DNA of 41,179 nt from CAZTQN01 sp964615765 (GTDB lineage: Bacteria > Planctomycetota > Phycisphaerae > Phycisphaerales > UBA1924), in the NCBI GenBank assembly GCA_964615765.1, contig CAZTQN010000033.1:1-41179 (forward strand), read 5' to 3'. Under the pieces are notes generated by a model. That model was not told where the DNA came from, searched no databases, and worked only from the letters and a program-made list of their open reading frames with translations. Each line of letters begins with the position of its first letter. Position 1 is the stretch's first letter. Both the position numbers and the translations under genes were made by a program. Shown one piece after another: positions 1 to 14,040 of this stretch.

Positions 1-52
<52 letters not shown>

Positions 53-67
53 CAAAACGGGAAGCGG

Positions 68-189
68 GGTTCGGGATTCGGGATTCGGCGAGGGAGCCTG
101 TACTCGTCTGGTGCCTGGTCACTGGTGCTCGGTGCCTGAGGTCTCTGGTACCTCTCCGGCTAATGCCCAGTGCCTAGTGCCCAGTGCCT
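68..189. repeat. Degenerate 7-base tandem repeats downstream of coxC
   Basis: Bases 68-88 are three in-phase heptads of the form GGTTCGG/GATTCGG. Bases 109-189 are a longer, decayed series built on GGTGCCT/AGTGCCT/AGTGCCC. The last part, 171-189, is the 19-mer TGCCTAGTGCCCAGTGCCT, which recurs exactly at 8642-8660 and 29521-29539. The array stops two bases before the coxC stop codon. No oxidase subunit IV gene is present between coxC and the window edge. Confidence 0.75.
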
Positions 190-191
190 TC

Positions 192-884
192 TCAGTGGAT
201 CAGATACAACAGCGGGAACAGGAAGATCCACACGATGTCGACGATGTGCCAGTACAGGCCGACGCCTTCGACGGCGTTGTAGTGGCCCGGGCCGAAGTGT
301 CCCTTGCGGGCACGCAGGTAGAGCCAGGTGAACAGGCCCATGCCGATGATCACGTGCGAGGCGTGGATCATCGTGGCGCCCCAGTACACGCCCCACCACA
401 GGGGCTCGTACGGGCTGACGGCGTAGGGGTAGGAGTAGAACACGCCGGGGAGCTTGCCCTCGGCGATCTTGGGCGCGTATTCGAAGACGATCTTGATGAC
501 CAGGAACAGCGTGCCCAGCACGAAGGTGCTGAGGATGTGGCGCTTGAGCCAGGTCTGGTTGCCGACCTGGGCGGCGCGGACGGCCGCCGCCACCGTGTAG
601 GAGGAGAGCAGCAGCACCACCGTGTTGACCAGCCCCCACTGCACGCTCAGCAGGCTCGAGCCGTGCTGGAACGCTTCGGGGTGGATCATGCGGAACAGCC
701 CGTACGCGCAGAACATCCCGCTGAAGAGCAGGATTTCCGTCGACAGGAACAGCCACACACCCATCTTGACCGCGTCGAACTCGTGATCGCGGTTCTTGAA
801 GTGGTGGGCGGCCTGATAGGTCTCGTGGTAGGGGCGGTCGCCCGAATCCAGAGGCCGTGCGGTATGGGCGTCGATGGTGGTCAT
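192..884 (-). CDS. coxC: Cytochrome c oxidase subunit III (caa3 type)
   Basis: This 230-residue integral membrane protein is subunit III of the haem-copper oxidase, which stabilises subunit I and its proton uptake path and carries no redox centre. The residues after about 40 (KMGVWLFLSTEILLFSGMF) are a typical subunit III first helix. The segment YWGATMIHASHVIIGMGLF and the end WHIVDIVWIFLFPLLYLIH are the conserved late helices. It starts at an ATG without a clear Shine-Dalgarno sequence, 59 bases after coxA, and is the last visible gene of the operon. With 230 residues it is a normal five-to-seven-helix form. The product is secure. Confidence 0.95.
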   Translation of the reverse strand: MTTIDAHTARPLDSGDRPYHETYQAAHHFKNRDHEFDAVKMGVWLFLSTEILLFSGMFCAYGLFRMIHPEAFQHGSSLLSVQWGLVNTVVLLLSSYTVAAAVRAAQVGNQTWLKRHILSTFVLGTLFLVIKIVFEYAPKIAEGKLPGVFYSYPYAVSPYEPLWWGVYWGATMIHASHVIIGMGLFTWLYLRARKGHFGPGHYNAVEGVGLYWHIVDIVWIFLFPLLYLIH

Positions 885-902
885 GGGAAGGGGCTAGGGG
901 AG

Positions 903-937
903 AGAGGCCAGAGGTCAGGGGCGAGAGGCGAGGGAGC
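903..937. repeat. AGAGG-type 7-base tandem repeat between coxA and coxC
   Basis: Five consecutive heptads fall in perfect phase: AGAGGCC, AGAGGTC, AGGGGCG, AGAGGCG, AGGGAGC. They fill most of the 59-base gap between coxA and coxC. The same family recurs at 29455-29482. Function is unknown. Confidence 0.7.
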
Positions 938-943
938 AGGCGA

Positions 944-2731
<1,788 letters not shown>

Positions 2732-2821
2732 GGCTTTCGTTTCCCTCGTCGAATCCGGACTGCGTTCGTGGGGAGTGCGGGTGGGAGGAGGCGGGGTTCA
2801 GTCGAAGACGCGTTACCGGCG

Positions 2822-3970
2822 TTACTGCTTGGGCTGGGCCCCGGGCATGTCGGGCTGCTCTTCGATCTTGACGTCCATCATCTTCATTTCTTCCGCCGAC
2901 ATCTTGTCGGACAGGCTCTTGATGTAGCGGATGAGGTAGAAGACCTCGTCGTTGGTGAGCTGCCCGGCGTACACGGGCATGTTGGCCCCGTAGCCCTTCA
3001 CGATGTTCTTCTGCGAGTACAGGATCGCCTCGCGGAGGTAGTTGTCATCGACCAGGGCCGTGGTCCCGTCGGTGAACTCGTGCGTCTGCCCGTAGATCCC
3101 CTTCCAGGAGGGGCCGGTGCCGGCCTTACCGTCGATGCTGTGGCACGTGGCGCACCCCTTGAGGGTGTACAGCAGCTCGCCGACCTGGCGCGGCGTGCGA
3201 ACGCCCTTGACGACCTCGGCCCAGTCGGCCAGCGTCGCGGTGAACTCTTGACGCTCGACCACACGGAGGAGCGCGTGCATCTCCGAGTGGAACTCGCCGC
3301 AGTACTCGGCGCAGTAGATGATGTGGTCCCCCACTTCTCGCGGCGTGAACGTCAGCGACGTGAACCGGTTCGGGATCACGTCCATCTTCACGCGGAAGTC
3401 GGGGATGTAGAACGCGTGCAGCACGTCGTCGGACGTGAGCGTGAGCTTGACGGGGCGGCCCTTCTCGACGACGAACACGGGCGAGTCGATGCCGGTCTTG
3501 GTGATCTTGACGAAGTCCTGGGCCTGCTCGCCGCCCGGGTAGCGGAACGACCAGTTCCACTTCTTGCCGGTGACGTAGATCTCCTGGGCGTCGGGCGGGG
3601 TGGCGAGCTTGTCGACGTAGCCGGTCATGCCCCACCAGAACATCGGGACCATGACGATGAACGGGATGATGGACCAGGCCAGTTCGAGCGGCGTGTTGTG
3701 GGCCGCCGAGACCTGGTACGCCGTGGCCTGGCGCGAGCGCCGGAAGCGCCACATGAAGGAGAACATGATCGCCATGAGCCCGACGAAGGCGATGATGTTC
3801 ACCCACATGATGAACATGAACACCCACTCGGTGTTGGCGGCGGCCTCGCTGGCGCCGAGGTGCTTGCCGAGCCAGAAGCCCGAGTGCCCGGAGCCCGGCC
3901 CGCCGTAGACCGGCGTCTGCGCGAGCGTGCCGGGGAGGGAGAGGATGGTCTGTGCGCCCATGTGGGTCAT
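2822..3970 (-). CDS. coxB: Cytochrome c oxidase subunit II with C-terminal haem c (caa3)
   Basis: This 382-residue protein takes electrons into the oxidase. Two helices (about residues 48-72 and 98-118) anchor it. The CuA domain shows WNWSFRYPGG near 138 and the ligands H185, C220, C224, H228 and M231. A C-terminal cytochrome c domain carries CATCH (273-277) with M331 as likely axial ligand, which makes this caa3-type, so haem c can receive electrons directly from alternative complex III. The frame stays open far upstream, to 4654, but I place the start at the ATG at 3970. That codon overlaps the SCO stop by four bases (ATGA), and the protein then begins as the family does. The upstream extension is only the reverse reading of SCO. 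A second in-frame ATG lies at 3961. Confidence 0.95.
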   Translation of the reverse strand: MTHMGAQTILSLPGTLAQTPVYGGPGSGHSGFWLGKHLGASEAAANTEWVFMFIMWVNIIAFVGLMAIMFSFMWRFRRSRQATAYQVSAAHNTPLELAWSIIPFIVMVPMFWWGMTGYVDKLATPPDAQEIYVTGKKWNWSFRYPGGEQAQDFVKITKTGIDSPVFVVEKGRPVKLTLTSDDVLHAFYIPDFRVKMDVIPNRFTSLTFTPREVGDHIIYCAEYCGEFHSEMHALLRVVERQEFTATLADWAEVVKGVRTPRQVGELLYTLKGCATCHSIDGKAGTGPSWKGIYGQTHEFTDGTTALVDDNYLREAILYSQKNIVKGYGANMPVYAGQLTNDEVFYLIRYIKSLSDKMSAEEMKMMDVKIEEQPDMPGAQPKQ

Positions 3971-5019
3971 CGAACGGGTCCCGTGGCAAGTGGCGTGTGA
4001 ACAGTCGTGGACGGTGCGGGCTCGCCCGCCGCGTGACGGCGTCGGCGCTCGCGCACCAGGTGCATCCCGATCATCCCGCCCAGAGCCCCGACGCCCAGGA
4101 CGGCGAGGACCCGCGTGACCTGCATCACGGCGAGCGAGTAGGTGCCGTCGGCGGGGTTGAAGTGCAGACAGCGGAGCATGAGCTGATCGGTCCAGGAGCC
4201 GATCCCGCCGCCCGAGGCTTCCACCAGTGACAGGCGGAGGTTGGTCGACGAGCCGGTGAGGTCGGTGACGTAGCGGGAGATGCGCCCCTCGGGCGTGAGC
4301 ACGAAGAACGCCGCCCCGTGCGCGAACTGCCCGGTCTCCGGCAGATAGCGGTACGAAAACCCGACGGCGTCGGCGAGGGCCTTGCTCTGCTCGGGCGTGC
4401 CGATCAGGAACGTCCAGCCGCGCTCGATGGTTTCGAGCCTGGCCTTGCCCTCGGCGGTGGTGGCGGCGTCGGCGGCGCTGACGCGGCCGTACCCGGCGAT
4501 CGCCGCGGCCTTCATGTCCGCCGCGTCCTTCAGCGTGTCCCGCGCGTCGAACGAGACGACGACCACGTCGAACTCCGTCCCGACGTCGAACTTGTCCAGC
4601 CCCCGGAACTGCTGCGTCATCCGGTCCAGCACCATCGGGCACAGCATCGGACACCGGAAGTACATCAGCATCAGCACCACCGGGCGACGCGCGGGGTTCA
4701 CGTCCGCCTCGCGACCGCCCAGCGGCTTGTTGAACAGCTCCTTGAGCTGCACCGTCTGCCCGTCGGACGTCGTGAACGACAACTGCAGCGGGATCGTGCT
4801 GCCGAGGTGATTCTTCAGCTCGATGTTCTTCAGCGGCTCGGGCGTGACGTTCGGCAGGCCGGGCGAGCGATCACCCAAGATGCCGCTGCCCGCGTTGCCG
4901 GGCTGAGCCGTCGCGACGCCCGCGGCCGACAGCCACGCAGCGACCACGCCGGCCGCGATCACGCGACCGGCGCCGGCCCGGTGGCCCGTACCCACAGGTT
5001 GGCCGCGGCGGGTCGTCAT
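3967..5019 (-). CDS. sco: SCO1/SenC-family copper chaperone, membrane anchored
   Basis: SCO proteins deliver copper to, or reduce the cysteines of, the CuA site of oxidase subunit II. The thioredoxin-like domain contains the CXXXC copper motif CPMLC (C123, C127) and the distal ligand H234 in QFAHGAAFFV. The protein is 350 residues, longer than usual. It has an N-terminal signal segment (about 18-38) and an additional hydrophobic segment near residues 304-330 followed by RERRRR, so it is probably anchored by its C-terminus. It sits directly before coxB, its expected client, with a four-base overlap, and its own ATG overlaps the stop of the preceding small gene. Assignment is secure; the exact topology is inferred. 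Confidence 0.93.
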   Translation of the reverse strand: MTTRRGQPVGTGHRAGAGRVIAAGVVAAWLSAAGVATAQPGNAGSGILGDRSPGLPNVTPEPLKNIELKNHLGSTIPLQLSFTTSDGQTVQLKELFNKPLGGREADVNPARRPVVLMLMYFRCPMLCPMVLDRMTQQFRGLDKFDVGTEFDVVVVSFDARDTLKDAADMKAAAIAGYGRVSAADAATTAEGKARLETIERGWTFLIGTPEQSKALADAVGFSYRYLPETGQFAHGAAFFVLTPEGRISRYVTDLTGSSTNLRLSLVEASGGGIGSWTDQLMLRCLHFNPADGTYSLAVMQVTRVLAVLGVGALGGMIGMHLVRERRRRHAAGEPAPSTTVHTPLATGPVR

Positions 5020-5525
5020 CGCGGGCTGCTACCTCCGGCGGGGGTGTTTGGTGCGGGGGCGGCGGGGGCGACGTCGGGGGCGTTGGCGGTCCCGCCCATA
5101 CGCGCGGCGTACTCACGCATGACCAGCGTGCTCGCCGTCTCGACCGGCAGGACCGCGATCGCCTTCGCCGGCGTTTCGCCCTGCGCGGGGATGACCATCC
5201 ACGACGGCTCGGCGGCCTGCTGACCCGCGATCGCGTTGGCCTTGAACGCGCGGGCTTCGATCGCCGGCGCGTTCGGACCGCTGGCCACCTGCGTGCGCGA
5301 GAGTTCCTGGCCCGTGTACCACTTGTAGAAGCTCTGCACGACGACGACGGCGGCGGCGACCGCGAGGAACAGCCCGACGCCGATCCCGATGATCAGGCCC
5401 GGGCGGCTGACCTCGCCGTGCGCCGTCTGCGGACGCTCGTCGTGCGCGTGATCGTGCCACGCGTCCGTCGGCTCGTGCATCGGCGGCGTGTGGTGCGCGG
5501 GACTGTGGGAGTGAGCAGCGCTCAT
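5016..5525 (-). CDS. Small His-rich single-pass membrane protein of the ACIII-caa3 operon
   Basis: I do not recognise this 169-residue protein as a named family. The first 40 residues are unusually rich in His (HSHSPAHHTPPMH, then HDHAHDE). A single transmembrane helix follows at about 44-65. A periplasmic part has FYKWYTGQELSRTQ just after the membrane, then a short hydrophilic domain and a Pro/Ala-rich tail. The start has AAGGAT about nine bases upstream. It lies between actF and the SCO gene and overlaps SCO by four bases, so it is made together with the oxidase assembly factor. The context suggests an accessory or assembly subunit, possibly metal-handling through the His-rich tail. That function is an inference. 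Confidence 0.8.
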   Translation of the reverse strand: MSAAHSHSPAHHTPPMHEPTDAWHDHAHDERPQTAHGEVSRPGLIIGIGVGLFLAVAAAVVVVQSFYKWYTGQELSRTQVASGPNAPAIEARAFKANAIAGQQAAEPSWMVIPAQGETPAKAIAVLPVETASTLVMREYAARMGGTANAPDVAPAAPAPNTPAGGSSPR

Positions 5526-5631
5526 GCGGAAATGATCCTTCTGTCCTTGATCGTATTCGCCGAACCGTCGCCTTCCGATCCAACAGGAATTCGTTCGCCA
5601 TCGCCGGAATCAATCCGGACGGAATCCTCCG

Positions 5632-6954
5632 CTAGACGTAGTTCTTGTGGGTGAGGACTTCGTGCAGGCGCGGGTCTTTCAGGGGGACCAGGGGCGTGCT
5701 GCCGATGCGCATGACCAGGAAGCCCAGCAGGAGGCAGACGGGGCCGAGAATACCGGCGACGTCGATCCAGGCCATGGCGCCGAGCTTGGGCCCGCCGCCC
5801 TTCTCGATGACGGGGCGGACCATGTAGATGAGGTCGACCGCGTGCATCACGAGCATCCACAGCGCGACCAGGCGCAGGGTGTGGGCGTTGCGCTTCAGGT
5901 CGCGGATGAGCAGGAAGAGGAAGGGCATCGCGAAGTGCCCGACGGCGATCGCGATCGAGACATAGCGCCACGTGCCGGTCTGCCGCTTGATGTAAAAGGC
6001 GGTTTCTTCGGGGATGTTGCTGTACCAGATCAGGAAGTACTGGCAGAGCGTGATGTACGCCCAGAAGACGGTGAACGCGAACAGGAGCTTGCCCAGGTCG
6101 TGCTGGTGCTCCTTGGTGAACGTCGGGCCCAGTTTGCCCTGGATGCGGAGCGTGCACAAGACGACGCACAGGAGGGCGACGGCGGAGACGACGCTGCCGG
6201 CGAAGAAGTACACGCCGAACATCGTGCTGAACCAGTGGAAGTCGAGGCTCATCAGCCAGTCGAACGACGCGAAGGCGGTCGTGAGGGCGAACAGCAGCAG
6301 CCCGAAGCTGGAGATCCAGCGGGCCCGGGCCGTCAGCCACTTGTCGCCGGTCTGGTCCTGGCGCCGGCTGAGGCGGTACAGGACCGTGCCAAGGGAGATC
6401 CACACGACGAAGTAGATCACGGCCCGCACGGCCCAGAAGGGCTCGTTCAGGTAGGGCTGCTTGTGCGTGTACAGCACGTCGCCCGCGACGTACGCGTCGT
6501 CCATCCACTTGAACAGCACGCCCTTGGTGACCAGCAGCTCGAGGATCGCCACCGGCAGGAACAGCACGCCCAGCACCCAGGCCAGGCTGGCGACGTTCTC
6601 CGCCTGGCGGCGCACGGCGGCCGACCACCCGGCGTTGACCTGCTGCAGGATCATCTGCAGACCCAGGCACCCGAGCACAAGCCCGACGGCGTAGAGGAAG
6701 CCGGTGTGATACGCGCCGAGGGCGTGCTTGATGGCGTTCTTGGCGGCCTCGCCGCCCCCGCCGCCGCCGGCGAGCACGCCGATGACCAGCACCACGCACG
6801 ACAGCACGCCCAGGAACAAGAGGCCCGTGCCGGCCATGCGCCAGGCGCCGGGCTTGAGGTGGACCAGCCCGTGATCGAGCGAGCGAGCGGCGGCGAGGTG
6901 TGCGTCCTCGTGGTGCTCGTGCCCGTGGGCCTTGACCGCGGAGAGTTGACTCAC
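5632..6954 (-). CDS. actF: Alternative complex III membrane subunit ActF
   Basis: ActF is one of two large quinone-related membrane subunits of alternative complex III, the bc1-independent quinol:cytochrome c oxidoreductase. This 440-residue, roughly ten-helix protein has the family landmarks AYHTGFLYAVGL, NEPFWAVRAVIYFVVW, FASFDWLMSLDFHWFSTMFG and ITLCQYFLIWYSNIPEETAF. Its N-terminus is His-rich (HGHEHHEDAH). The start codon is GTG at 6954, overlapping the actE stop as GTGA, which indicates translational coupling. A 106-base gap follows before the next gene. Confidence 0.94.
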   Translation of the reverse strand: MSQLSAVKAHGHEHHEDAHLAAARSLDHGLVHLKPGAWRMAGTGLLFLGVLSCVVLVIGVLAGGGGGGEAAKNAIKHALGAYHTGFLYAVGLVLGCLGLQMILQQVNAGWSAAVRRQAENVASLAWVLGVLFLPVAILELLVTKGVLFKWMDDAYVAGDVLYTHKQPYLNEPFWAVRAVIYFVVWISLGTVLYRLSRRQDQTGDKWLTARARWISSFGLLLFALTTAFASFDWLMSLDFHWFSTMFGVYFFAGSVVSAVALLCVVLCTLRIQGKLGPTFTKEHQHDLGKLLFAFTVFWAYITLCQYFLIWYSNIPEETAFYIKRQTGTWRYVSIAIAVGHFAMPFLFLLIRDLKRNAHTLRLVALWMLVMHAVDLIYMVRPVIEKGGGPKLGAMAWIDVAGILGPVCLLLGFLVMRIGSTPLVPLKDPRLHEVLTHKNYV

Positions 6955-7973
6955 TGCCCGACCTCCTTGGAACCCTCGCCCGTCACACTCACCCGCGTGC
7001 CGTGCGCACCCGTGTCACCCGCGTCACCCGCGCCCGCCGGGGTCGACCCGGTCGACGGACGCGCGTCGGACGTCGGCCCGGGCTGCGGCGAGCCGCCCGC
7101 GGGGGGCAGCGTCGGGCGCGTGCTCTCGAGCTTCTGACGCAGTTCCGGCGGGAGGTTCTTGAGATCCTCCTGCCACGACGTCTGCAGGACGCGGATGTAC
7201 GCCACGATCGCCCACGCGTCGGCCTCGTTGACCTTGTCGCGGTACGGGGGCATCTTGTGCGGCTTGGCGGGGTCCGCGTCCGGCACGCCGTTGCGGATCA
7301 CGTGGAAGATGTAGCCGTCCTGCCCGCTCTGCTGCGAGCGGTCCTTGTACTTGGCGTCGTGCAGCGACGGGACGGGGTAGCCCCAGCGTCGACCGACGAG
7401 CCCGCCGGTGAAGTTGCCCGGGTTGCCGCCCTCGCCGTTGTACCCGTGACAGGCGGAGCAGTAGATGTTGAACCGCTCCTGCCCGCGGGCGATGAGGGCG
7501 GCCATGGTCTGGCCTTCGCCCTGCGCCTGGTTGCGAGCCGCGGCTTGCGCGCCGACGCGCTCGAGCACCGCGCGGGGCATGAACGCGACGTACGACACGC
7601 CCGGCTGCCCGGCGGCGCCGAGGGGCGCGCCTTCCTTGGGCGGGGCGGCGGCGGGGTCGATGCCCGTGAAGATCTCCGGCGTGTCCTTGGCGAAGCGCCA
7701 GCGCTCCGCGTCGTCCGGACGCATGGTCTCGCCGAAGGCGATCGTGCCGGGCACGCGCGGGCGCATCATCCGCCCGTCCTTGAAGAACTCGGACGCGCCC
7801 TGGTTCTTGAACTTCGGGCTGTCGTCCATGTCCGGGAAGAACTGGCGCGGCGGCTCGTCGGTGCGCTCGCCCCGGCAGCCGCCCAGCGTCAGCACGCTAA
7901 GCCCGAGCGACAGGCACGCCACCCCGCGGACAAGCGGGCGAGCGGCCGAGTGCGTTGTGGGGTTCATGTCCAT
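6951..7973 (-). CDS. actE: Alternative complex III monohaem cytochrome c lipoprotein ActE
   Basis: ActE is the monohaem cytochrome c subunit of alternative complex III on the periplasmic face. Using the ATG at 7973, the signal peptide ends in a lipobox (TLGGC, Cys33), the haem site is CSACH (172-176), and the likely axial methionine is in KPHKMPPY (M241). The C-terminus carries a Pro/Gly/Ser-rich tail. An in-frame GTG at 7994 would add seven residues including an acidic residue, and an ATG at 7967 would remove two. None has a clear Shine-Dalgarno sequence; I prefer ATG because it gives a better lipoprotein signal. The stop overlaps the actF start. Confidence 0.93.
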   Translation of the reverse strand: MDMNPTTHSAARPLVRGVACLSLGLSVLTLGGCRGERTDEPPRQFFPDMDDSPKFKNQGASEFFKDGRMMRPRVPGTIAFGETMRPDDAERWRFAKDTPEIFTGIDPAAAPPKEGAPLGAAGQPGVSYVAFMPRAVLERVGAQAAARNQAQGEGQTMAALIARGQERFNIYCSACHGYNGEGGNPGNFTGGLVGRRWGYPVPSLHDAKYKDRSQQSGQDGYIFHVIRNGVPDADPAKPHKMPPYRDKVNEADAWAIVAYIRVLQTSWQEDLKNLPPELRQKLESTRPTLPPAGGSPQPGPTSDARPSTGSTPAGAGDAGDTGAHGTRVSVTGEGSKEVGQ

Positions 7974-8001
7974 GGTGTGATCAGGTGCGGGCACAGACGG
8001 G

Positions 8002-8037
8002 GGTCAGAAGCGGGGGTTCAGAAGCAGGTCCAGAAGC
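8002..8037. repeat. Three GGT(T/C)CAGAAGC repeats between actD and actE
   Basis: GGTCAGAAGC (8002-8011), GGTTCAGAAGC (8015-8025) and GGTCCAGAAGC (8027-8037) fill the short gap between actD and actE. The spacing is 12-13 bases, so this family is not heptameric, but it sits in the same kind of intergenic position as the others. Confidence 0.6.
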
Positions 8038-8051
8038 GGGTGCGGGCGGGC

Positions 8052-8621
8052 TTATTCCTCGACCAGGTCGACGTTGTACCCGCCGGCGGCTTCGAGCAGT
8101 TCGCGCGTCTTGCGGGGGTCGAAGTTGGGGTCGCTGGTCTCGATGCAGATGATGAAGCGGTCGTCGCTGGTGCGGAGGAAGCGTTCCTTCTTCATCAGCG
8201 GGTGGTACCACATCGGCAGGCGGTTGAACGCGAGCATGGTCATGATCGCGGTGAACGCCGTGAAGATGACGCCGAACTCGAACGTGATCGGCGCCAGGCT
8301 CTCCCACGCCCACGTCGGCTTGCCCTGCACGATCATCGGGTAGAGCTGGTCGGTGACGTACCACTGGAACAGGAAGCCCAGCCCGGCGCCGCTGAGCCCC
8401 ATGATCCCGACGACCAGGGGCAGGCGGCTGGTGGACATCCCCATCGACTCGTCGATGCCGTGCACCGGGAACGGAGCGTAGCTGTCCCAGCGGGTGTACC
8501 CCGCGTCGCGCACCTTCTCGCACGCGTGCGCGAACGCGCCCGGGTCGGCGTACTCCGCCATCATCCCGAACAGCGTCGCGCCCGCTTCCGTCTTGAAGAT
8601 CTTGGCTTGCTTCCGCGCCAT
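8052..8621 (-). CDS. actD: Alternative complex III subunit ActD (DUF3341)
   Basis: ActD is a small membrane subunit of alternative complex III from the DUF3341 family. This 189-residue protein shows the family pattern: a soluble N-terminal domain with TLFGMMAEYADPGAFAHAC and YTRWDSYAPFPVHGID, then two transmembrane helices (about 65-90 and 110-132), and a short C-terminal domain after RLPMWYHPLMK. The start is the ATG at 8621, preceded by AGGGG at good spacing; a TTG one codon earlier is unlikely. It lies between actC and actE, the standard order. Confidence 0.93.
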   Translation of the reverse strand: MARKQAKIFKTEAGATLFGMMAEYADPGAFAHACEKVRDAGYTRWDSYAPFPVHGIDESMGMSTSRLPLVVGIMGLSGAGLGFLFQWYVTDQLYPMIVQGKPTWAWESLAPITFEFGVIFTAFTAIMTMLAFNRLPMWYHPLMKKERFLRTSDDRFIICIETSDPNFDPRKTRELLEAAGGYNVDLVEE

Positions 8622-8630
8622 CAAAGTCCC

Positions 8631-8660
8631 CTAGTGCCCAATGCCTAGTGCCCAGTGCCT
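8631..8660. repeat. AGTGCC-type 7-base tandem repeat between actC and actD
   Basis: The gap between the actC stop and the actD start is made almost entirely of AGTGCCC/ATGCCT/AGTGCCC/AGTGCCT units. Bases 8642-8660 are identical to 171-189 and 29521-29539. Its left end adjoins the bases that serve as the actD Shine-Dalgarno sequence on the minus strand. Confidence 0.75.
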
Positions 8661-8663
8661 GCT

Positions 8664-10202
8664 TCAGTGATGCCCGTGCGGCGACGCCTGCGGGGTCACG
8701 TTCTTGATCTCGCTCATCGCGAACGCCGGCAGGAACTTCAAGAACAGCAGGAACAGCGTCAGGAAGATCCCGAACGTGCCCACGAACGTCAGGATGTCCA
8801 CCCACGTCGGGTAGAACATCCCCCACTGCCCCGGCAGGAAGGCCCGGTGCAGCGAGGTCACGATGATCACGAACCGCTCGAACCACATCCCGATCGTGAC
8901 CAGGAAGCTCACGAAGAAGATCCACAGCGGGCTGGTCCGGAAGTAGCGGAACCAGAATAACTGCGGCGAAACCACGTTGCAGAAGATCATCGACCAGTAC
9001 GCCCACCAGTACGGCGCCTTGGCCGGGTTCACGCGGTTGTTCGCGAACACGTCCTGCTCGTACTGGTTGGCCGAGTACCACGCGATGAAGAACTCCATCG
9101 CGTACGCGAACCCGACGATCGACCCCGTCACCAGGATGATCTTCGCCATGTTCTCCAGGTGGCGCAGCGTCAGCAGATCCTTCATGTTCGGGAAGACCTC
9201 CCGAGCCGGGATCATCAGCAGCAGCACCATCGCGAACCCGCCGAAGATGGCCCCGGCGACGAAGTACGGCGGGAAGATCGTCGTGTGCCACCCGGGCAGC
9301 ACGGAGGTCGCGAAGTCGAACGACACGATCGAGTGCACGCTGAGCACCAGCGGCGTCGAGATCCCCGCCAGCAGCAGGTACGCCTTCTCATACTCACGCC
9401 AGTGCCGGCTGCTGAACCGCCAGCCCAACGACAGGAACCCGTACACGTGGGCCCGCAGCGTGTCGGACCGCAGCGGGATGAACGGCAGCACCGTCGGGCC
9501 CGAGCGCGACGCCCGCAGCCGCAGGGCCGCCCGGTCCCGCAGCGTCGCGAAGTCCGGGATCATGCCCATGTACCAGAACATCAAGGACACCGTCCCGTAG
9601 GTCGAGACGGCGAACAGGTCCCACAGCAGCGGCGAGCGGAAGTTGGGCCAGATCGCGTTGGCGTTGGGCAGCGGGAACATCATCCACGCCATCCACTGAC
9701 GCCCGATGTGGATCCCGGGGTAGGTCGCGGCGCACACGACGGCGAAGATCGTCATCGCCTCCGCCGCCCGGTTGATCGACGTGCGCCACTTCTGCTTCAA
9801 GAGGCACAGAATCGCGGAGATCAGCGTCCCGGCGTGCCCGATGCCGATCCAGAACACGAAGTTGGTGATGTCCCACGCCCAGTCGACGCGGTTGTTGAGA
9901 CCCCACACCCCGACGCCGGTGACGACGAGGTAGAGGATCATCAGCGTCCCGAGCCCGGCGAGCATGTTGGCCAGCCCGAACACGGGCAGGAACCACCCGC
10001 CCGGCGGCTTCTCGACGTAGCCGCAGACGATGTTGGTGATGTCGTGGAACGACCGCCCGCGTAGGACGAGGTCGGGCCGGACCGACGGGTCGTCGATCAG
10101 CGTTCCGTCCCCGGTCTTGGGGTCGAGCACCAGCGGGCGATCCACGGGGATCGCCCCGCTCAACCGGCCCGCCGTCAGTTCGTCTGGGTGCATTGCGCTC
10201 AT
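8664..10202 (-). CDS. actC: Alternative complex III NrfD-like membrane subunit ActC
   Basis: ActC is the NrfD/PsrC-like integral membrane subunit thought to bind quinol and relay protons or electrons toward ActB. It is 512 residues with about ten transmembrane helices. Family landmarks include RSFHDITNIVCGYVEKPP near the N-terminus, NFVFWIGIGHAGTLISAILCLL, YPGIHIGRQWMAWMMFPLPN, HSIVSFDFATSVLPGWHTTIF and WFERFVIIVTSL. The C-terminus ends in SPHGHH, another His-rich end in this operon. It begins at ATG 10202, 44 bases after actB. Confidence 0.95.
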   Translation of the reverse strand: MSAMHPDELTAGRLSGAIPVDRPLVLDPKTGDGTLIDDPSVRPDLVLRGRSFHDITNIVCGYVEKPPGGWFLPVFGLANMLAGLGTLMILYLVVTGVGVWGLNNRVDWAWDITNFVFWIGIGHAGTLISAILCLLKQKWRTSINRAAEAMTIFAVVCAATYPGIHIGRQWMAWMMFPLPNANAIWPNFRSPLLWDLFAVSTYGTVSLMFWYMGMIPDFATLRDRAALRLRASRSGPTVLPFIPLRSDTLRAHVYGFLSLGWRFSSRHWREYEKAYLLLAGISTPLVLSVHSIVSFDFATSVLPGWHTTIFPPYFVAGAIFGGFAMVLLLMIPAREVFPNMKDLLTLRHLENMAKIILVTGSIVGFAYAMEFFIAWYSANQYEQDVFANNRVNPAKAPYWWAYWSMIFCNVVSPQLFWFRYFRTSPLWIFFVSFLVTIGMWFERFVIIVTSLHRAFLPGQWGMFYPTWVDILTFVGTFGIFLTLFLLFLKFLPAFAMSEIKNVTPQASPHGHH

Positions 10203-10246
10203 AGTCGTCGTGGTAAGAACTCGGAGATCGGGATCGGGTCAGGACT

Positions 10247-13963
<3,717 letters not shown>

Positions 13964-14040
13964 GGTCGTGCGCGCTTCCCGTAACCGCTCGCCCTGTACC
14001 GTGGTATGAGCCAGGCCTGTGGTCGTGAATCCGGTCCGTC

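Noticed and set aside
3971..4654. N-terminal extension of coxB
   Set aside because: The frame is open, but this part is the reverse-frame reading of the SCO gene and has no family match; the ATGA overlap at 3967-3970 fixes the start.
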